From Streptosporangiaceae bacterium (GTDB lineage: Bacteria; Actinomycetota; Actinomycetes; Streptosporangiales; Streptosporangiaceae): a DNA stretch of 11,072 nucleotides. Position numbers and translations under genes: made by a program. Below the pieces are notes generated by a model that saw nothing but the letters and a program-made list of their open reading frames with translations, was not told the DNA's origin and searched no databases. The stretch lies in assembly GCA_030039095.1 (NCBI GenBank), contig JASHQP010000015.1:1-11072 (forward strand), given 5' to 3'. Of the stretch, positions 1-7,334 are shown one piece after another (position 1 is the first letter of the stretch; every line of letters begins with the position of its first letter).

Positions 1-3000
1 AGCAGCCACGGCAGGTCGTCGCGGATCGTCAGCGTGATCGGGGTCGCCCGGGACGGCGCGATGCCGCTGCGACGCGGGGCCGGCTCGCCCGGCTCGCCCG
101 GCACAACGGGCAGGGCGGGCGAGACGGGCAGGGCGGGCAGCACAGCAGCCGGGTCGCGGAGCGAGAGCCGGGCCCAGGTGACCTGCCCGGACAAGCACAG
201 CTCGTCGAGCCACTCGCGGCGGTATCCCTCGACCCGGGTGGCGAGGACCGCGTTCTCCCAGGCCCCGGCGGCAAGCTCGAACCCCTGCAGCTGCTCGATC
301 ACCGCGAGCACGCCGAACCGGCCCTCGCGCCGGGTCTCCGGCTCGACGTGCTGCCAGCGCAGCAGGAACCGCATGAAGTCCTGCGCGCTCACCGGCTCGA
401 TTTCGGCCCGCAGCCGCTGCCGCGTATACGCGTGGATCCGGGCCAGCAGCCGGCGGGCGCACCACTCCTCGCTACCGTCGCGGGGGGTGAAGTGCCCGCG
501 CAGCGCGAATCCTTCTTCCTCCAGCCGGGCCAGCGCGCGCACGATCAGGGTCTCCGGCAGCCCGGTGGCCTCGGAAAGCGCGGCCGGGGTGGACGGGCCC
601 CGGCAGTCCAGGTGGCCGCGGAGCAGATAAGCCGCCGCCTCGTCCTCATCGGGCGGTTCTGCGGGCACGACCGGGCACGGGTGGTCGGGGATGATCGCCG
701 CGTCGGGGAACAGGACCTCGATCGCGGGCCGCCGTTCCACCGCGCACCACAGTTCCCCGGCCGGGCCGTGCACCGAGGCGGCACGCCGCGCGGCGACCAG
801 ATCAGCGAACATGGCTCGCCAGTCCGGCACCGGGCGGAGCGTTACGGAGGTCATCAAAAGATCGTGCAGTTCGTCCGCGTCCCGCGGATCGGGGCGCACC
901 TGCTCGGTGACCCGATCGATCGCGGCCGGATCCAGGGTGGCCAGCTCGCTGGCGGCGACCGGCAGGCCGCGCCGCAGCGGCACCTGGCGGGACCGGCGCT
1001 CCTCCAGCGGGGCGTCGTCGAGGAACGTGAACGGCTGGCCGTTGAGGATCTCGTGCGCGAGCACCGACGGCTCGGTGGTGTCCCGGACCACCACCGACAC
1101 CCGGCCGGACTCGATGTTCCCGATCAGCTCGCGGAGGCCCTCGATGTCCATGGCCTCGTGCAGGCAGTCCTCCAGGGTCTGCTGCACGAGCACGTGGTCG
1201 GGGATCTCCATCGGGCCGGGCGCGACGTTCTCCTGGCAGGCGGCCAGCGTCGGGAAGACCGCCGCCATGAGGTCGTCGGCCTCCATCCGCTGGATCGCGG
1301 GCGGGTTCTTCTTGCCGCCGCGCATCCGCAGCACCGTGAGCGAGGTGTTCAGGTTCCACCGCCACCGCGCGGCGAACATCGGCGAGGTCAGCACCGCCTG
1401 CCGGACCACGCTCTCCACGGTGGCCGAGGCCAGGAACTTCGGCACCCGCTCCAGCGGGAAGCTGTGCTGCGGCCCCAGCGAGAGCAGGATCGCGTTGTCG
1501 CTGGCCGCCGCCTGCAGCTCGAAGTCGAACGTGACGCAGAACCGCTTGCGCAGCGCGAGCCCGAGCGCGCGGTTCAGCCGGGCGCCGAACGGCGTGTGCC
1601 CGACCAGCTGCATCCCGCCGGCCTCGTCGAAGAACCGCTCGAGCACGATCGTGTCCATCGTCGGCAGCACCCCGAGCTGCGCCAGCCCGGCGGCGAGGTA
1701 GGCGACGATCGTCTCGGCCGCGTCGTCGCCGATGCCGCACTCGTCGCGCAGCCACGCGACCGCCTCGGCCTGGCCCGCGGCGGTGAGCCGCCCGGCGACC
1801 GCGTCGCGGAGCGCGCTGACCTCTTCGGACAGCTCCCGGGTGCGGCCCGGCGCCTCACCGAGCCAGAACGGGATCGACGGGGGAGCGCCCTCGGCGTCGA
1901 TCACCCGTACCACGCCGGGCTCGACGCGGCGGATCCGCCACGAGTGCGTGCCCAGCAGGAACACGTCGCCGGCCATGGACTCGATCGCCCAGTCCTCGTT
2001 CACGGTGCCGACCAGGGTGCCGTCCGGCTCGGCCAGCACCCGGTAGTCGCCGAGCTCGGGGATCGCACCGCCCGAGGTGAGCGCCGCGATGCGGGCCCCG
2101 CGCCGGCCGCGCAGCTGCCCGGTCACCTGATCGCGGTGCAGGTAGGCGGCCCTGCGTCCGCGCCCCGTTCGGATCCCCTCCGAGACCAGCTCGGCGACGC
2201 GCTCGAAGTCCTCCTGGGATACCTCCTTGAACGGGGCGGCGTGGCGCATCATCGTCAGCAGATCCTGCTCTGGCCAGTCCTGCGCCGCGCACTCGGCCAC
2301 GGTCTGCTGAGCCAGGATGTCCAGCGGGCCGTCCGGCACGATCAGCACGTCGAGTCGGCCCTGGCGGACGCCGCGCAACAGCGCCGCGCACTCGACCAGC
2401 TCGTCACGCGACGTCGGGTACAGCCGTCCCGACGGCGTCCCGGTGCGGGTGTGGTTCGAGCGCCCGACCCGCTGCAGGAACGTGGCGAAACTCCTTGGCG
2501 ACCCGATCTGGCAGACCAGCTCGACCGGCCCGATGTCGATGCCCAGCTCCAGGGACGCGGTCGCGACCAGCGCCTTCAGGTCTCCGCTGCGCAGCCGGGA
2601 CTCCACCCGCTGCCGCCGTTCCCTGGACAGGCTGCCGTGATGCGCGCAGACGTGCCCGTCGCCGAGCCGCTCGCCCAGCAGGTGCGCCACCCGCTCGGCC
2701 ATCCGGCGGGTGTTCACGAACACCAGCGTGGTCCGGTGCTGCTCCACATGAGCGGCGATCATGTCCAGGATCTCGGCCATCTGCTCGCTGGAGGCAACCG
2801 CGCCGAGTTCGTCGTTGGGCAGCTCGAGGGCCAGGTCCAGGTCGCGGCGGTGGCCGCTGTCGACGATCGAGCACCTGGGCGAGCCGTCCTCGCGGGAGCG
2901 GTCCTCGCCGGCGCCGACCAGCAGCCGCGCCACCAGTTCGAGGGGCCGCTGGGTCGCCGACAGCCCGATCCGCTGCAGCGGCCCGTCCTGCCCGGCCCTA

Positions 3001-3617
3001 CTCTGCCCGGCCGCATCCACCATGGCGGCACCCCCCGCGGCGAGGTGCTCCAGCCGCTCCAGCGTGAGCGCCAGGTGGGAGCCGCGCTTGTTACCCGCCA
3101 CGGCGTGGATCTCGTCGACGATGACGGTCTGGGCCGCCGCCAGCATCGCGCGGCCCCGCTCGCTGGTGACCAGCAGGTACAGCGACTCCGGCGTGGTGAT
3201 CAGGAAGTCCGGCGGCTGCTTCAGCATCGCCGCGCGCTCGGTGGCGGTCGTGTCGCCGGTCCGCACGGCCACGCGGATCGTGGGCGCGCTCAGGCCTAGT
3301 TCCTTCGCGGTGTCGGCGATCTCGGCGAGCGGGCGTTCCAGGTTCAGGTGGATGTCGACGGCCAGGGCCTTCAGCGGCGACACGTAGACCACCCGCGGGC
3401 CCGGGCCGAGGTCGGCGCCCGCCTCGTGAGCCCGGTAGATCCGGTCGATGCACACCAGGAACGCCGCCAGCGTCTTCCCCGAGCCGGTCGGCGCCGCGAT
3501 CAGCGTGTGGCTGCCCGCCGCGATCTCCCGCCAGCCCTCGGCCTGCGGGGTCGTCGGCCCGGCCGGGAACCGCCGGGCAAACCACGTGCGCACCGCAGGG
3601 TGAAAAGACTCGAGCAC
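1..3617 (-). CDS. lhr: Lhr-family ATP-dependent DNA helicase (5' part, runs off left edge)
   Basis: Superfamily 2 helicase of the Lhr (large helicase-related) type. Characterised mycobacterial Lhr is an ATP-driven 3'-to-5' single-strand DNA translocase and helicase linked to the DNA-damage response. About 1205 codons are visible and the frame is open to base 1. Actinobacterial Lhr is about 1500 residues, so roughly 300 C-terminal residues lie outside. Visible motifs are Walker A APTGSGKT (42-49), DEIH box (168-171), motif III SAT (220-222) and motif VI QRVGRSNH (382-389). The helicase core and its winged-helix part should fill about residues 1-850, and the Lhr C-terminal domain begins after that. 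A proline-rich, repetitive linker lies near residues 1160-1180. The start is GTG at 3617 (protein begins MLESFHPAVRTWF), matching where the family normally begins. No Shine-Dalgarno precedes it, so a leaderless message is possible. The gene lies 57 bp downstream of the response regulator on the same strand. Family call very secure; start moderately secure. Confidence 0.95.
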   Translation of the reverse strand, partial: MLESFHPAVRTWFARRFPAGPTTPQAEGWREIAAGSHTLIAAPTGSGKTLAAFLVCIDRIYRAHEAGADLGPGPRVVYVSPLKALAVDIHLNLERPLAEIADTAKELGLSAPTIRVAVRTGDTTATERAAMLKQPPDFLITTPESLYLLVTSERGRAMLAAAQTVIVDEIHAVAGNKRGSHLALTLERLEHLAAGGAAMVDAAGQSRAGQDGPLQRIGLSATQRPLELVARLLVGAGEDRSREDGSPRCSIVDSGHRRDLDLALELPNDELGAVASSEQMAEILDMIAAHVEQHRTTLVFVNTRRMAERVAHLLGERLGDGHVCAHHGSLSRERRQRVESRLRSGDLKALVATASLELGIDIGPVELVCQIGSPRSFATFLQRVGRSNHTRTGTPSGRLYPTSRDELVECAALLRGVRQGRLDVLIVPDGPLDILAQQTVAECAAQDWPEQDLLTMMRHAAPFKEVSQEDFERVAELVSEGIRTGRGRRAAYLHRDQVTGQLRGRRGARIAALTSGGAIPELGDYRVLAEPDGTLVGTVNEDWAIESMAGDVFLLGTHSWRIRRVEPGVVRVIDAEGAPPSIPFWLGEAPGRTRELSEEVSALRDAVAGRLTAAGQAEAVAWLRDECGIGDDAAETIVAYLAAGLAQLGVLPTMDTIVLERFFDEAGGMQLVGHTPFGARLNRALGLALRKRFCVTFDFELQAAASDNAILLSLGPQHSFPLERVPKFLASATVESVVRQAVLTSPMFAARWRWNLNTSLTVLRMRGGKKNPPAIQRMEADDLMAAVFPTLAACQENVAPGPMEIPDHVLVQQTLEDCLHEAMDIEGLRELIGNIESGRVSVVVRDTTEPSVLAHEILNGQPFTFLDDAPLEERRSRQVPLRRGLPVAASELATLDPAAIDRVTEQVRPDPRDADELHDLLMTSVTLRPVPDWRAMFADLVAARRAASVHGPAGELWCAVERRPAIEVLFPDAAIIPDHPCPVVPAEPPDEDEAAAYLLRGHLDCRGPSTPAALSEATGLPETLIVRALARLEEEGFALRGHFTPRDGSEEWCARRLLARIHAYTRQRLRAEIEPVSAQDFMRFLLRWQHVEPETRREGRFGVLAVIEQLQGFELAAGAWENAVLATRVEGYRREWLDELCLSGQVTWARLSLRDPAAVLPALPVSPALPVVPGEPGEPAPRRSGIAPSRATPITLTIRDDLPWL

Positions 3618-3623
3618 CTGGTC

Positions 3624-3629
3624 ACAGTA
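3624..3629 (-). promoter_or_regulatory. Possible -10 element for a leaderless lhr transcript
   Basis: On the minus strand the hexamer TACTGT ends six bases before the GTG at 3617. That spacing would place transcription initiation at or next to the start codon. It fits the absence of a ribosome binding site in front of lhr. No convincing -35 hexamer is seen at the usual distance. Leaderless messages are common in actinomycetes. Weak sequence-only call. Confidence 0.25.
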
Positions 3630-3674
3630 ACCCAGGCCACCGACAATCGGCCCGGCTCGAATCGGGGCGCGTGG

Positions 3675-4319
3675 TCAGGAGTTCAGGTACGCGAGGACGG
3701 CAAGGACGCGGCGGTTGTCGTCCTCCGAGGCGCCCAGCCCGAGCTTGGTGAAGATGCTGGTCGTGTGCTTGCTGACCGCCTTCTCGGTGACGAACAGCTG
3801 CTGGGCGATGGCCGCGTTCGAGCGGCCCTCGGCCATGAGCTCGAGCACCTCGCGCTCCCGTCCGGACAGCCGCGCGATCGGCCCGTCGTGGGAACGGCGG
3901 CCGACCAGCTTGGTGACCACCTCGGGGTCCAGCACCGTGCCGCCGCCGGCCACCGTGCGGACCGCGTCGACGAACTGGTTGTCGGTGAACACCCGGTCCT
4001 TCAGCAGGTAGCCGACCCCGCCCATCTGGTCGGCCAGCATCTCCCTGGCGTAGAGCTCCTCGACGTACTGCGACAGCAGGAGCACGGGCAGCCCGGGCAC
4101 CTGCCGCCGCGCCTCCAGCGCCGCCTGCAGCCCGTCGTCGGCGAACCCGGGCGGCATCCGGACGTCCACCACCGCGACGTCCGGCCGGTGCTCCAGCAGC
4201 GCCCGCAGCAGCCCGGGCGCGTTGTCGACCGCAGCGGCGATCTGGAAGCCATGCGCGGACAGCAGCCGGGTCAGCCCGTCCCGGAGCAGGAAGAGGTCTT
4301 CGGCGACAACAACCTGCAA
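3675..4319 (-). CDS. NarL/FixJ-type response regulator (receiver + LuxR HTH)
   Basis: A 214-residue DNA-binding response regulator that takes phosphate from the adjacent sensor kinase and regulates transcription. The receiver domain covers about residues 1-120. It has the acidic pair E7/D8, phospho-acceptor D52 in VVDVRMPP, the switch residue S83 in LLLSQY, and conserved K107 in GYLLKDR. The LuxR-type helix-turn-helix covers about 147-211 (LSGREREVLELMAEGRSNAA, then TEKAVSKH). All receiver active-site residues are present, so it should be phosphorylatable. The start is TTG at 4319, giving the normal N-terminus MQVVVAED. It lies inside the 3' end of the kinase gene with 49 bases of overlap, and a perfect GGAGGT precedes it by only 3 bases. 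Coupled translation with the kinase is likely. Target genes cannot be told from the sequence; envelope-related neighbours are only a hint. Confidence 0.95.
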   Translation of the reverse strand: MQVVVAEDLFLLRDGLTRLLSAHGFQIAAAVDNAPGLLRALLEHRPDVAVVDVRMPPGFADDGLQAALEARRQVPGLPVLLLSQYVEELYAREMLADQMGGVGYLLKDRVFTDNQFVDAVRTVAGGGTVLDPEVVTKLVGRRSHDGPIARLSGREREVLELMAEGRSNAAIAQQLFVTEKAVSKHTTSIFTKLGLGASEDDNRRVLAVLAYLNS

Positions 4320-6061
4320 GGCACCTCCATGGCGATCATGGTCGGCCCTCCTGGCGGGCTGCTCACCGCCAGGATGCCGTCAAAGGTACCCAGCCTCCGC
4401 TCCACTCCGCTCAGCCCGGTTCCGTGGGCCGGGTCCGCGCCCCCGACGCCGTCGTCGGCCACCTCGATCCGGAGCAGGTCGTCGGCGTGCTCGATGCGCA
4501 GATGGATTCGCCGCGCGGCGGAGTGCTTGACCGCGTTGGCGAACGCCTCGGCCACCGCGAAGTAGCAGGCCGACTCGACCGGCGCGGGCAGCCGCCCCGG
4601 CAGGTCGATGTCCATCTCCACCGGCAGCGCCGTGTCCAGGGCGAGTGCGCGCACCGCGTGTCCCAGCCCCCGGTCGGCCAGCACCGGCGGGTAGATGCCC
4701 CGGACCAGGAGGCGCAGGTCACTCAGCGCCCGGGCCGAGGTCTCGATGGCCTCGGCGGCCAGCGCCCGCGCGGCCTCCGGGCTGGCCGGCAGCATCCGCT
4801 CCAGCGCCCGCAGGTTCATGCCCAGCGCGACCAGCCGGGTCTGCGCCCCGTCGTGCAGGTCCCGCTCTATCCGGCGCAGCTCGGCGGCCGCGGCGTCGAG
4901 CGCGTGGCCGCGGGTCTCGGTCAGCCGCTGCACCCGGCCGGCCAGCTCCTCCTCGTGCCCGGTGGCCGTCTTTGCGCGGGCGTGCGCGCCGATCGTGCGG
5001 GGGAACAGCCAGGCGCCGAACGCCAGCAGCGCACTGGCTTCCACCCCCGCCAGCAGCGACGTCTGCGTGCTGTCCACCGGGATCGCCCCGAACCGCGTCG
5101 GCGGCGGCGTCGTCAGCAGCCTCGGCCCCGGCACCCAGCGCGAGACCAGCATGAAGCCGTAGGCCGCAAAGAGCACCAGCACGAGCGGGACCAGATCCGC
5201 GGCCAGCCTGGGCCACCGGATCGTGATCACGATCGCGGCGGCGATCGCAGCGATCGTCCACGGCCGCACGCCGAAGATCGTCAGCCCGAAGCACGTCACG
5301 GGGACCAGGAGAATGCCCCAGTTACCCTCCCGCGTCCACCGCTCCAGGCGCGGCGCCACCCGTGCGATCAGCGCGCGCAGGTCGGCCACCGCGCGTGGCG
5401 AGAGCCACAGCCCGAGGGCCAGCAGCAGCAGCGACCCGAGGATCAGCAGGCGTCCCCACCAGAGGCTGTGGCCGAGGATGACAGCATGCGGCGGCGCTGC
5501 CCGCCCGGCGTAGACGCGCCATGACGGGCCGGACCACGAGAAGCTGACCTGCCTGCCGTGCATCGCAAATGCGGCGGCGCGCAGCTTGGCCGCCGGCGGC
5601 GACACACTTACGTTCACTGTGCCCTGGGGATTTACCTTCACTGTGCCGGGGACGGCTGGGACGTGCGGCGGCGATCCGACGATCACCGCGCGTACCGCGA
5701 ACGCGTTCAGCACGGAGATCCCTGTTCCTGCCCACGACCGGACCATCATGGTCGCCGCCCAGATTCCGCATATCCCCGCGCCGAGCATGGTAACCGGGAG
5801 CAGGCCGGACCTGCCCGCCTGCCGCCAGCCGACCAGGACCAGCGCGAGCAGCACCGCGAGGAGCAGCGCGAGCAGGATCGTTGCGGCCGTCCAGACGTTC
5901 AGCCCGAACAGCGCCGCGCCCATCCCGGCCACCGGCACCATCAGTGCCCACCGGCCCCACCGGCGCAGCACCTTGCTGAGCAACCGCCATGCCAGGATCA
6001 TGAACATCCACATGACGACCATGGTGGACCTGATCAGCGGGTACGCGCTATGGAGCTGCAC
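4271..6061 (-). CDS. Multi-pass membrane sensor histidine kinase (HisKA_3 / HATPase_c)
   Basis: A 596-residue sensor kinase that autophosphorylates on histidine and passes phosphate to the regulator encoded immediately downstream. Hydrophobic segments lie at about 14-28, 38-55, 58-79, 87-107, 204-220, 248-265, 268-285, 290-308 and 340-356, so about eight or nine membrane spans. Between the fourth and fifth is a segment of about 95 residues, probably extracytoplasmic, which may be the sensing domain. It contains two tandem GTVxV units (140-154). The dimerisation/phosphotransfer helix has the H-box IERDLHDGAQ with H403. The ATPase domain shows an N-box with N509 (AFANAVKH) and a G-box DDGVGG followed by GTGLSG. 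An in-frame TAG lies directly before the GTG start at 6061, so the ORF cannot begin earlier. The ATG at 6022 (residue 14) is an alternative. The last 16 codons overlap the regulator gene. The signal is unknown. Confidence 0.93.
   Translation of the reverse strand: MQLHSAYPLIRSTMVVMWMFMILAWRLLSKVLRRWGRWALMVPVAGMGAALFGLNVWTAATILLALLLAVLLALVLVGWRQAGRSGLLPVTMLGAGICGIWAATMMVRSWAGTGISVLNAFAVRAVIVGSPPHVPAVPGTVKVNPQGTVNVSVSPPAAKLRAAAFAMHGRQVSFSWSGPSWRVYAGRAAPPHAVILGHSLWWGRLLILGSLLLLALGLWLSPRAVADLRALIARVAPRLERWTREGNWGILLVPVTCFGLTIFGVRPWTIAAIAAAIVITIRWPRLAADLVPLVLVLFAAYGFMLVSRWVPGPRLLTTPPPTRFGAIPVDSTQTSLLAGVEASALLAFGAWLFPRTIGAHARAKTATGHEEELAGRVQRLTETRGHALDAAAAELRRIERDLHDGAQTRLVALGMNLRALERMLPASPEAARALAAEAIETSARALSDLRLLVRGIYPPVLADRGLGHAVRALALDTALPVEMDIDLPGRLPAPVESACYFAVAEAFANAVKHSAARRIHLRIEHADDLLRIEVADDGVGGADPAHGTGLSGVERRLGTFDGILAVSSPPGGPTMIAMEVPCRLLSPKTSSCSGTG
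4323..4328 (-). promoter_or_regulatory. Ribosome binding site of the response regulator, inside the kinase ORF
   Basis: The minus strand reads GGAGGT, a full match to the anti-Shine-Dalgarno core, then three bases, then the TTG start of the regulator. It lies within the kinase coding sequence. It supports the TTG start and local re-initiation. The 3-base spacing is shorter than usual. Confidence 0.6.
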
Positions 6062-6094
6062 CTAGTTCCGGGTGGGCCTAGACCTACCCGCCGG

Positions 6095-6116
6095 GACCTG
6101 CCTGGTTTGCCAGGTC
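6095..6116 (-). terminator. Weak inverted repeat, possible terminator of the carboxypeptidase gene
   Basis: GACCTG (6095-6100) and CAGGTC (6111-6116) form a 6-bp stem with a 10-base loop. An overlapping alternative pairs CCTGG with CCAGG around TTTG. It lies about 110 bases past the carboxypeptidase stop and 34 bases or more before the kinase start. There is no T-run, so Rho-independent function is uncertain. An operator is equally possible. Confidence 0.25.
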
Positions 6117-6134
6117 GCCGCCGGAAGATGGCGG

Positions 6135-6196
6135 CCCGGTCAGGCACAGCGCGCCGCCGGGAGAAGCGACCCCGGTCAGGCACAGCGCGCCGCCGG
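6135..6196. repeat. 26-bp perfect direct repeat, two copies 36 bp apart
   Basis: Copies at 6135-6160 and 6171-6196 are identical over 26 bases. Each begins CCCGGTCAGGCACAGC and ends CGCCGCCGG, separated by 10 unrelated bases. The nine-base tail CGCCGCCGG also occurs at 6116-6124, exactly 36 bp before the first copy's tail, suggesting a decayed third unit. The array lies 74 bp and more upstream of the kinase start codon and just after the carboxypeptidase stop. It could be a set of regulator sites or a local duplication. Sequence alone does not decide. Confidence 0.8.
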
Positions 6197-6227
6197 CTCG
6201 CCGATGCCCGCGAGCGCTACCCGGTGC

Positions 6228-7208
6228 CTAGACCTGGCTGAAGCCCCAGTTCAGCAGCTTCTTGGCCTCCGGGAAGGCCGAGGCGCCGTTGCTGGTCGGG
6301 TTCGCGTGCAGGACCACGCCGATCAGCGTGACCCCGTCGCGGCGGGCCTCGAACAGCAGGCAGTTGCCCGCGGCCTTGGTGTCACCCGTTTTGATTCCGA
6401 TCGCGCCCTGATACGACCCGATCAGCATGTTTGTCGTGTCCCAAACGTAGCTGTGGTGCAAATGCGTCGCGGCAAGACGGTACTTCTTCTGCGCCACAAT
6501 GCTGCGGAAGACCGAATTTCTCATCGCGCGCTCGCCGAGGCGGATCAGGTCGGCTGGCGAGGAGTACGTGGACGTTTCGGTCGGATAGGGCATGCCGTCG
6601 AACCAGGAGAAATGGGTCGAGGTCATGCCCAGCGACTGCGCCATCGCGTTCATCTTCGCCACGAACGCGGTCCGGCCGGGGCCGTAGGCGGTGGCCAGCA
6701 GGTAGGCCGCGTCGCAGCCGGACGGAAGCAGCATCGCCTCGAGAAGCTCCCGCGCGGTCAGGTAGTCCCCGGCGATCAGGCCCGCGCTGCTCGCGCCGTC
6801 CTTGTGCACATACCGGATCGCGGCCTTGGTGACCTTGATCTCCCGGCCCAGGTCGCCGGCCTCGAGCACGAGCAGGGCGGTCATCACCTTGGTGATGCTG
6901 CCCATCGGGCGCCCGACGGTGGCGTCCGTGCCCCACAGCACGGTGCCGGTGCTGGCGTCCACGAGCTCGCCGCCCCGCAGGCTCACCGACGGCGGCACCG
7001 TTGCCGGGGTCACCATGGCTAGCTGCGTCGCCCCGAGCGGCTGCTCCTGGGCCTGGGCCGGGGCCGAGATGAAGACGGCCGCCGACGCCAGCGCGGTCAC
7101 GGCGCCGAGCCCCGAAGCCAGGCACCGGCTGCAGCGCCAATTGCGCGAATTCGGCCGCCGAGTCAGCACGAGGAGATTCAACCAGCCGGCGAAAGCCGGC
7201 GCAGGCAT
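6228..7208 (-). CDS. Secreted D-alanyl-D-alanine carboxypeptidase (peptidase S11)
   Basis: A penicillin-binding-protein family serine peptidase of 326 residues that removes the terminal D-Ala from peptidoglycan stem peptides outside the membrane. A long basic N-region is followed by a hydrophobic stretch at about 30-50. A likely signal-peptidase site follows AQA (51-53), with mature protein beginning QEQP. The catalytic tetrad SxxK is SITK (S104, K107). The second motif is SGC (163-165) where the classical family has SxN. The third motif KTG is at 273-275 (GIKTGDTKAAG). There is no C-terminal hydrophobic anchor and the protein ends soon after the catalytic domain, so it is probably released or loosely attached. 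The start is ATG at 7208, with an in-frame TAA directly before it. No Shine-Dalgarno is seen, and GTG at residue 14 is an alternative that would shorten the basic region. Upstream is a membrane protein, downstream a two-component pair. Confidence 0.92.
   Translation of the reverse strand: MPAPAFAGWLNLLVLTRRPNSRNWRCSRCLASGLGAVTALASAAVFISAPAQAQEQPLGATQLAMVTPATVPPSVSLRGGELVDASTGTVLWGTDATVGRPMGSITKVMTALLVLEAGDLGREIKVTKAAIRYVHKDGASSAGLIAGDYLTARELLEAMLLPSGCDAAYLLATAYGPGRTAFVAKMNAMAQSLGMTSTHFSWFDGMPYPTETSTYSSPADLIRLGERAMRNSVFRSIVAQKKYRLAATHLHHSYVWDTTNMLIGSYQGAIGIKTGDTKAAGNCLLFEARRDGVTLIGVVLHANPTSNGASAFPEAKKLLNWGFSQV
7185..7200. other. Short hairpin in the first codons of the carboxypeptidase gene
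   Basis: GCCGGC (7185-7190), a four-base loop, and GCCGGC (7195-7200) form a perfect 6-bp stem over codons 3-8. In the mRNA (minus strand) the loop is UUUC. On the plus strand it is GAAA. It could affect initiation at the ATG, or favour the alternative downstream GTG. It may also be chance in GC-rich sequence. Confidence 0.35.
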
Positions 7209-7255
7209 TTAACCGAAATTAGAACCCCTGCCCGATGGGACGGTAATTTCCAAAA

Positions 7256-7261
7256 AGTCAA
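7256..7261 (-). promoter_or_regulatory. Possible -35 element of the carboxypeptidase promoter
   Basis: The minus strand reads TTGACT within the AT-rich patch, about 48 bases upstream of the ATG at 7208. No good TANNNT hexamer sits 16-18 bases downstream, so this is a weak call supported mainly by base composition and position. Confidence 0.25.
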
Positions 7262-7263
7262 TA

Positions 7264-7327
7264 CGCGCGCAAGCGGCGCATCGCCCCCATAATGGCCGTA
7301 AGCGGGCGCGAGGTTGCGCGCGCAAGC
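7264..7327. repeat. 11-base direct repeat and TTGCGC/GCGCAA palindrome
   Basis: CGCGCGCAAGC occurs at 7264-7274 and again at 7317-7327. The second copy overlaps the perfect 12-bp palindrome TTGCGCGCGCAA at 7314-7325. These lie 56-119 bp upstream of the carboxypeptidase start. They could be operator half-sites, but simple CG alternation is expected fairly often in this base composition. Confidence 0.45.
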
Positions 7328-7334
7328 TCTGGGA

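Larger units (their letters stand above)
6062..6227. other. Intergenic region between carboxypeptidase and kinase genes
   Basis: This 166-bp gap lies downstream of the carboxypeptidase and upstream of the kinase, both leftward. It holds the 26-bp direct repeats and a short inverted repeat, annotated separately. No coding signal or clear -10/-35 pair for the kinase was found. Confidence 0.6.

Noticed and set aside
348..3299. A 983-codon open frame on the plus strand opposite lhr
   Set aside because: Its product is low-complexity and rich in Arg, Gly, Ala and His with no recognisable domain. The opposite strand encodes a full set of helicase motifs. Such long antisense frames are a by-product of high GC content.
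4424..5524. Plus-strand open frame opposite the kinase gene
   Set aside because: Arg/Pro/Gln-rich with no domain. It lies wholly over the kinase H-box, which is clearly coding on the minus strand.
6072..7022. Plus-strand open frame covering the direct repeats and the carboxypeptidase
   Set aside because: Mostly antisense to the carboxypeptidase and biased in composition. The repeat-encoded GQAQRAAG duplication only reflects the DNA repeat, whose 36-bp period happens to be divisible by three.
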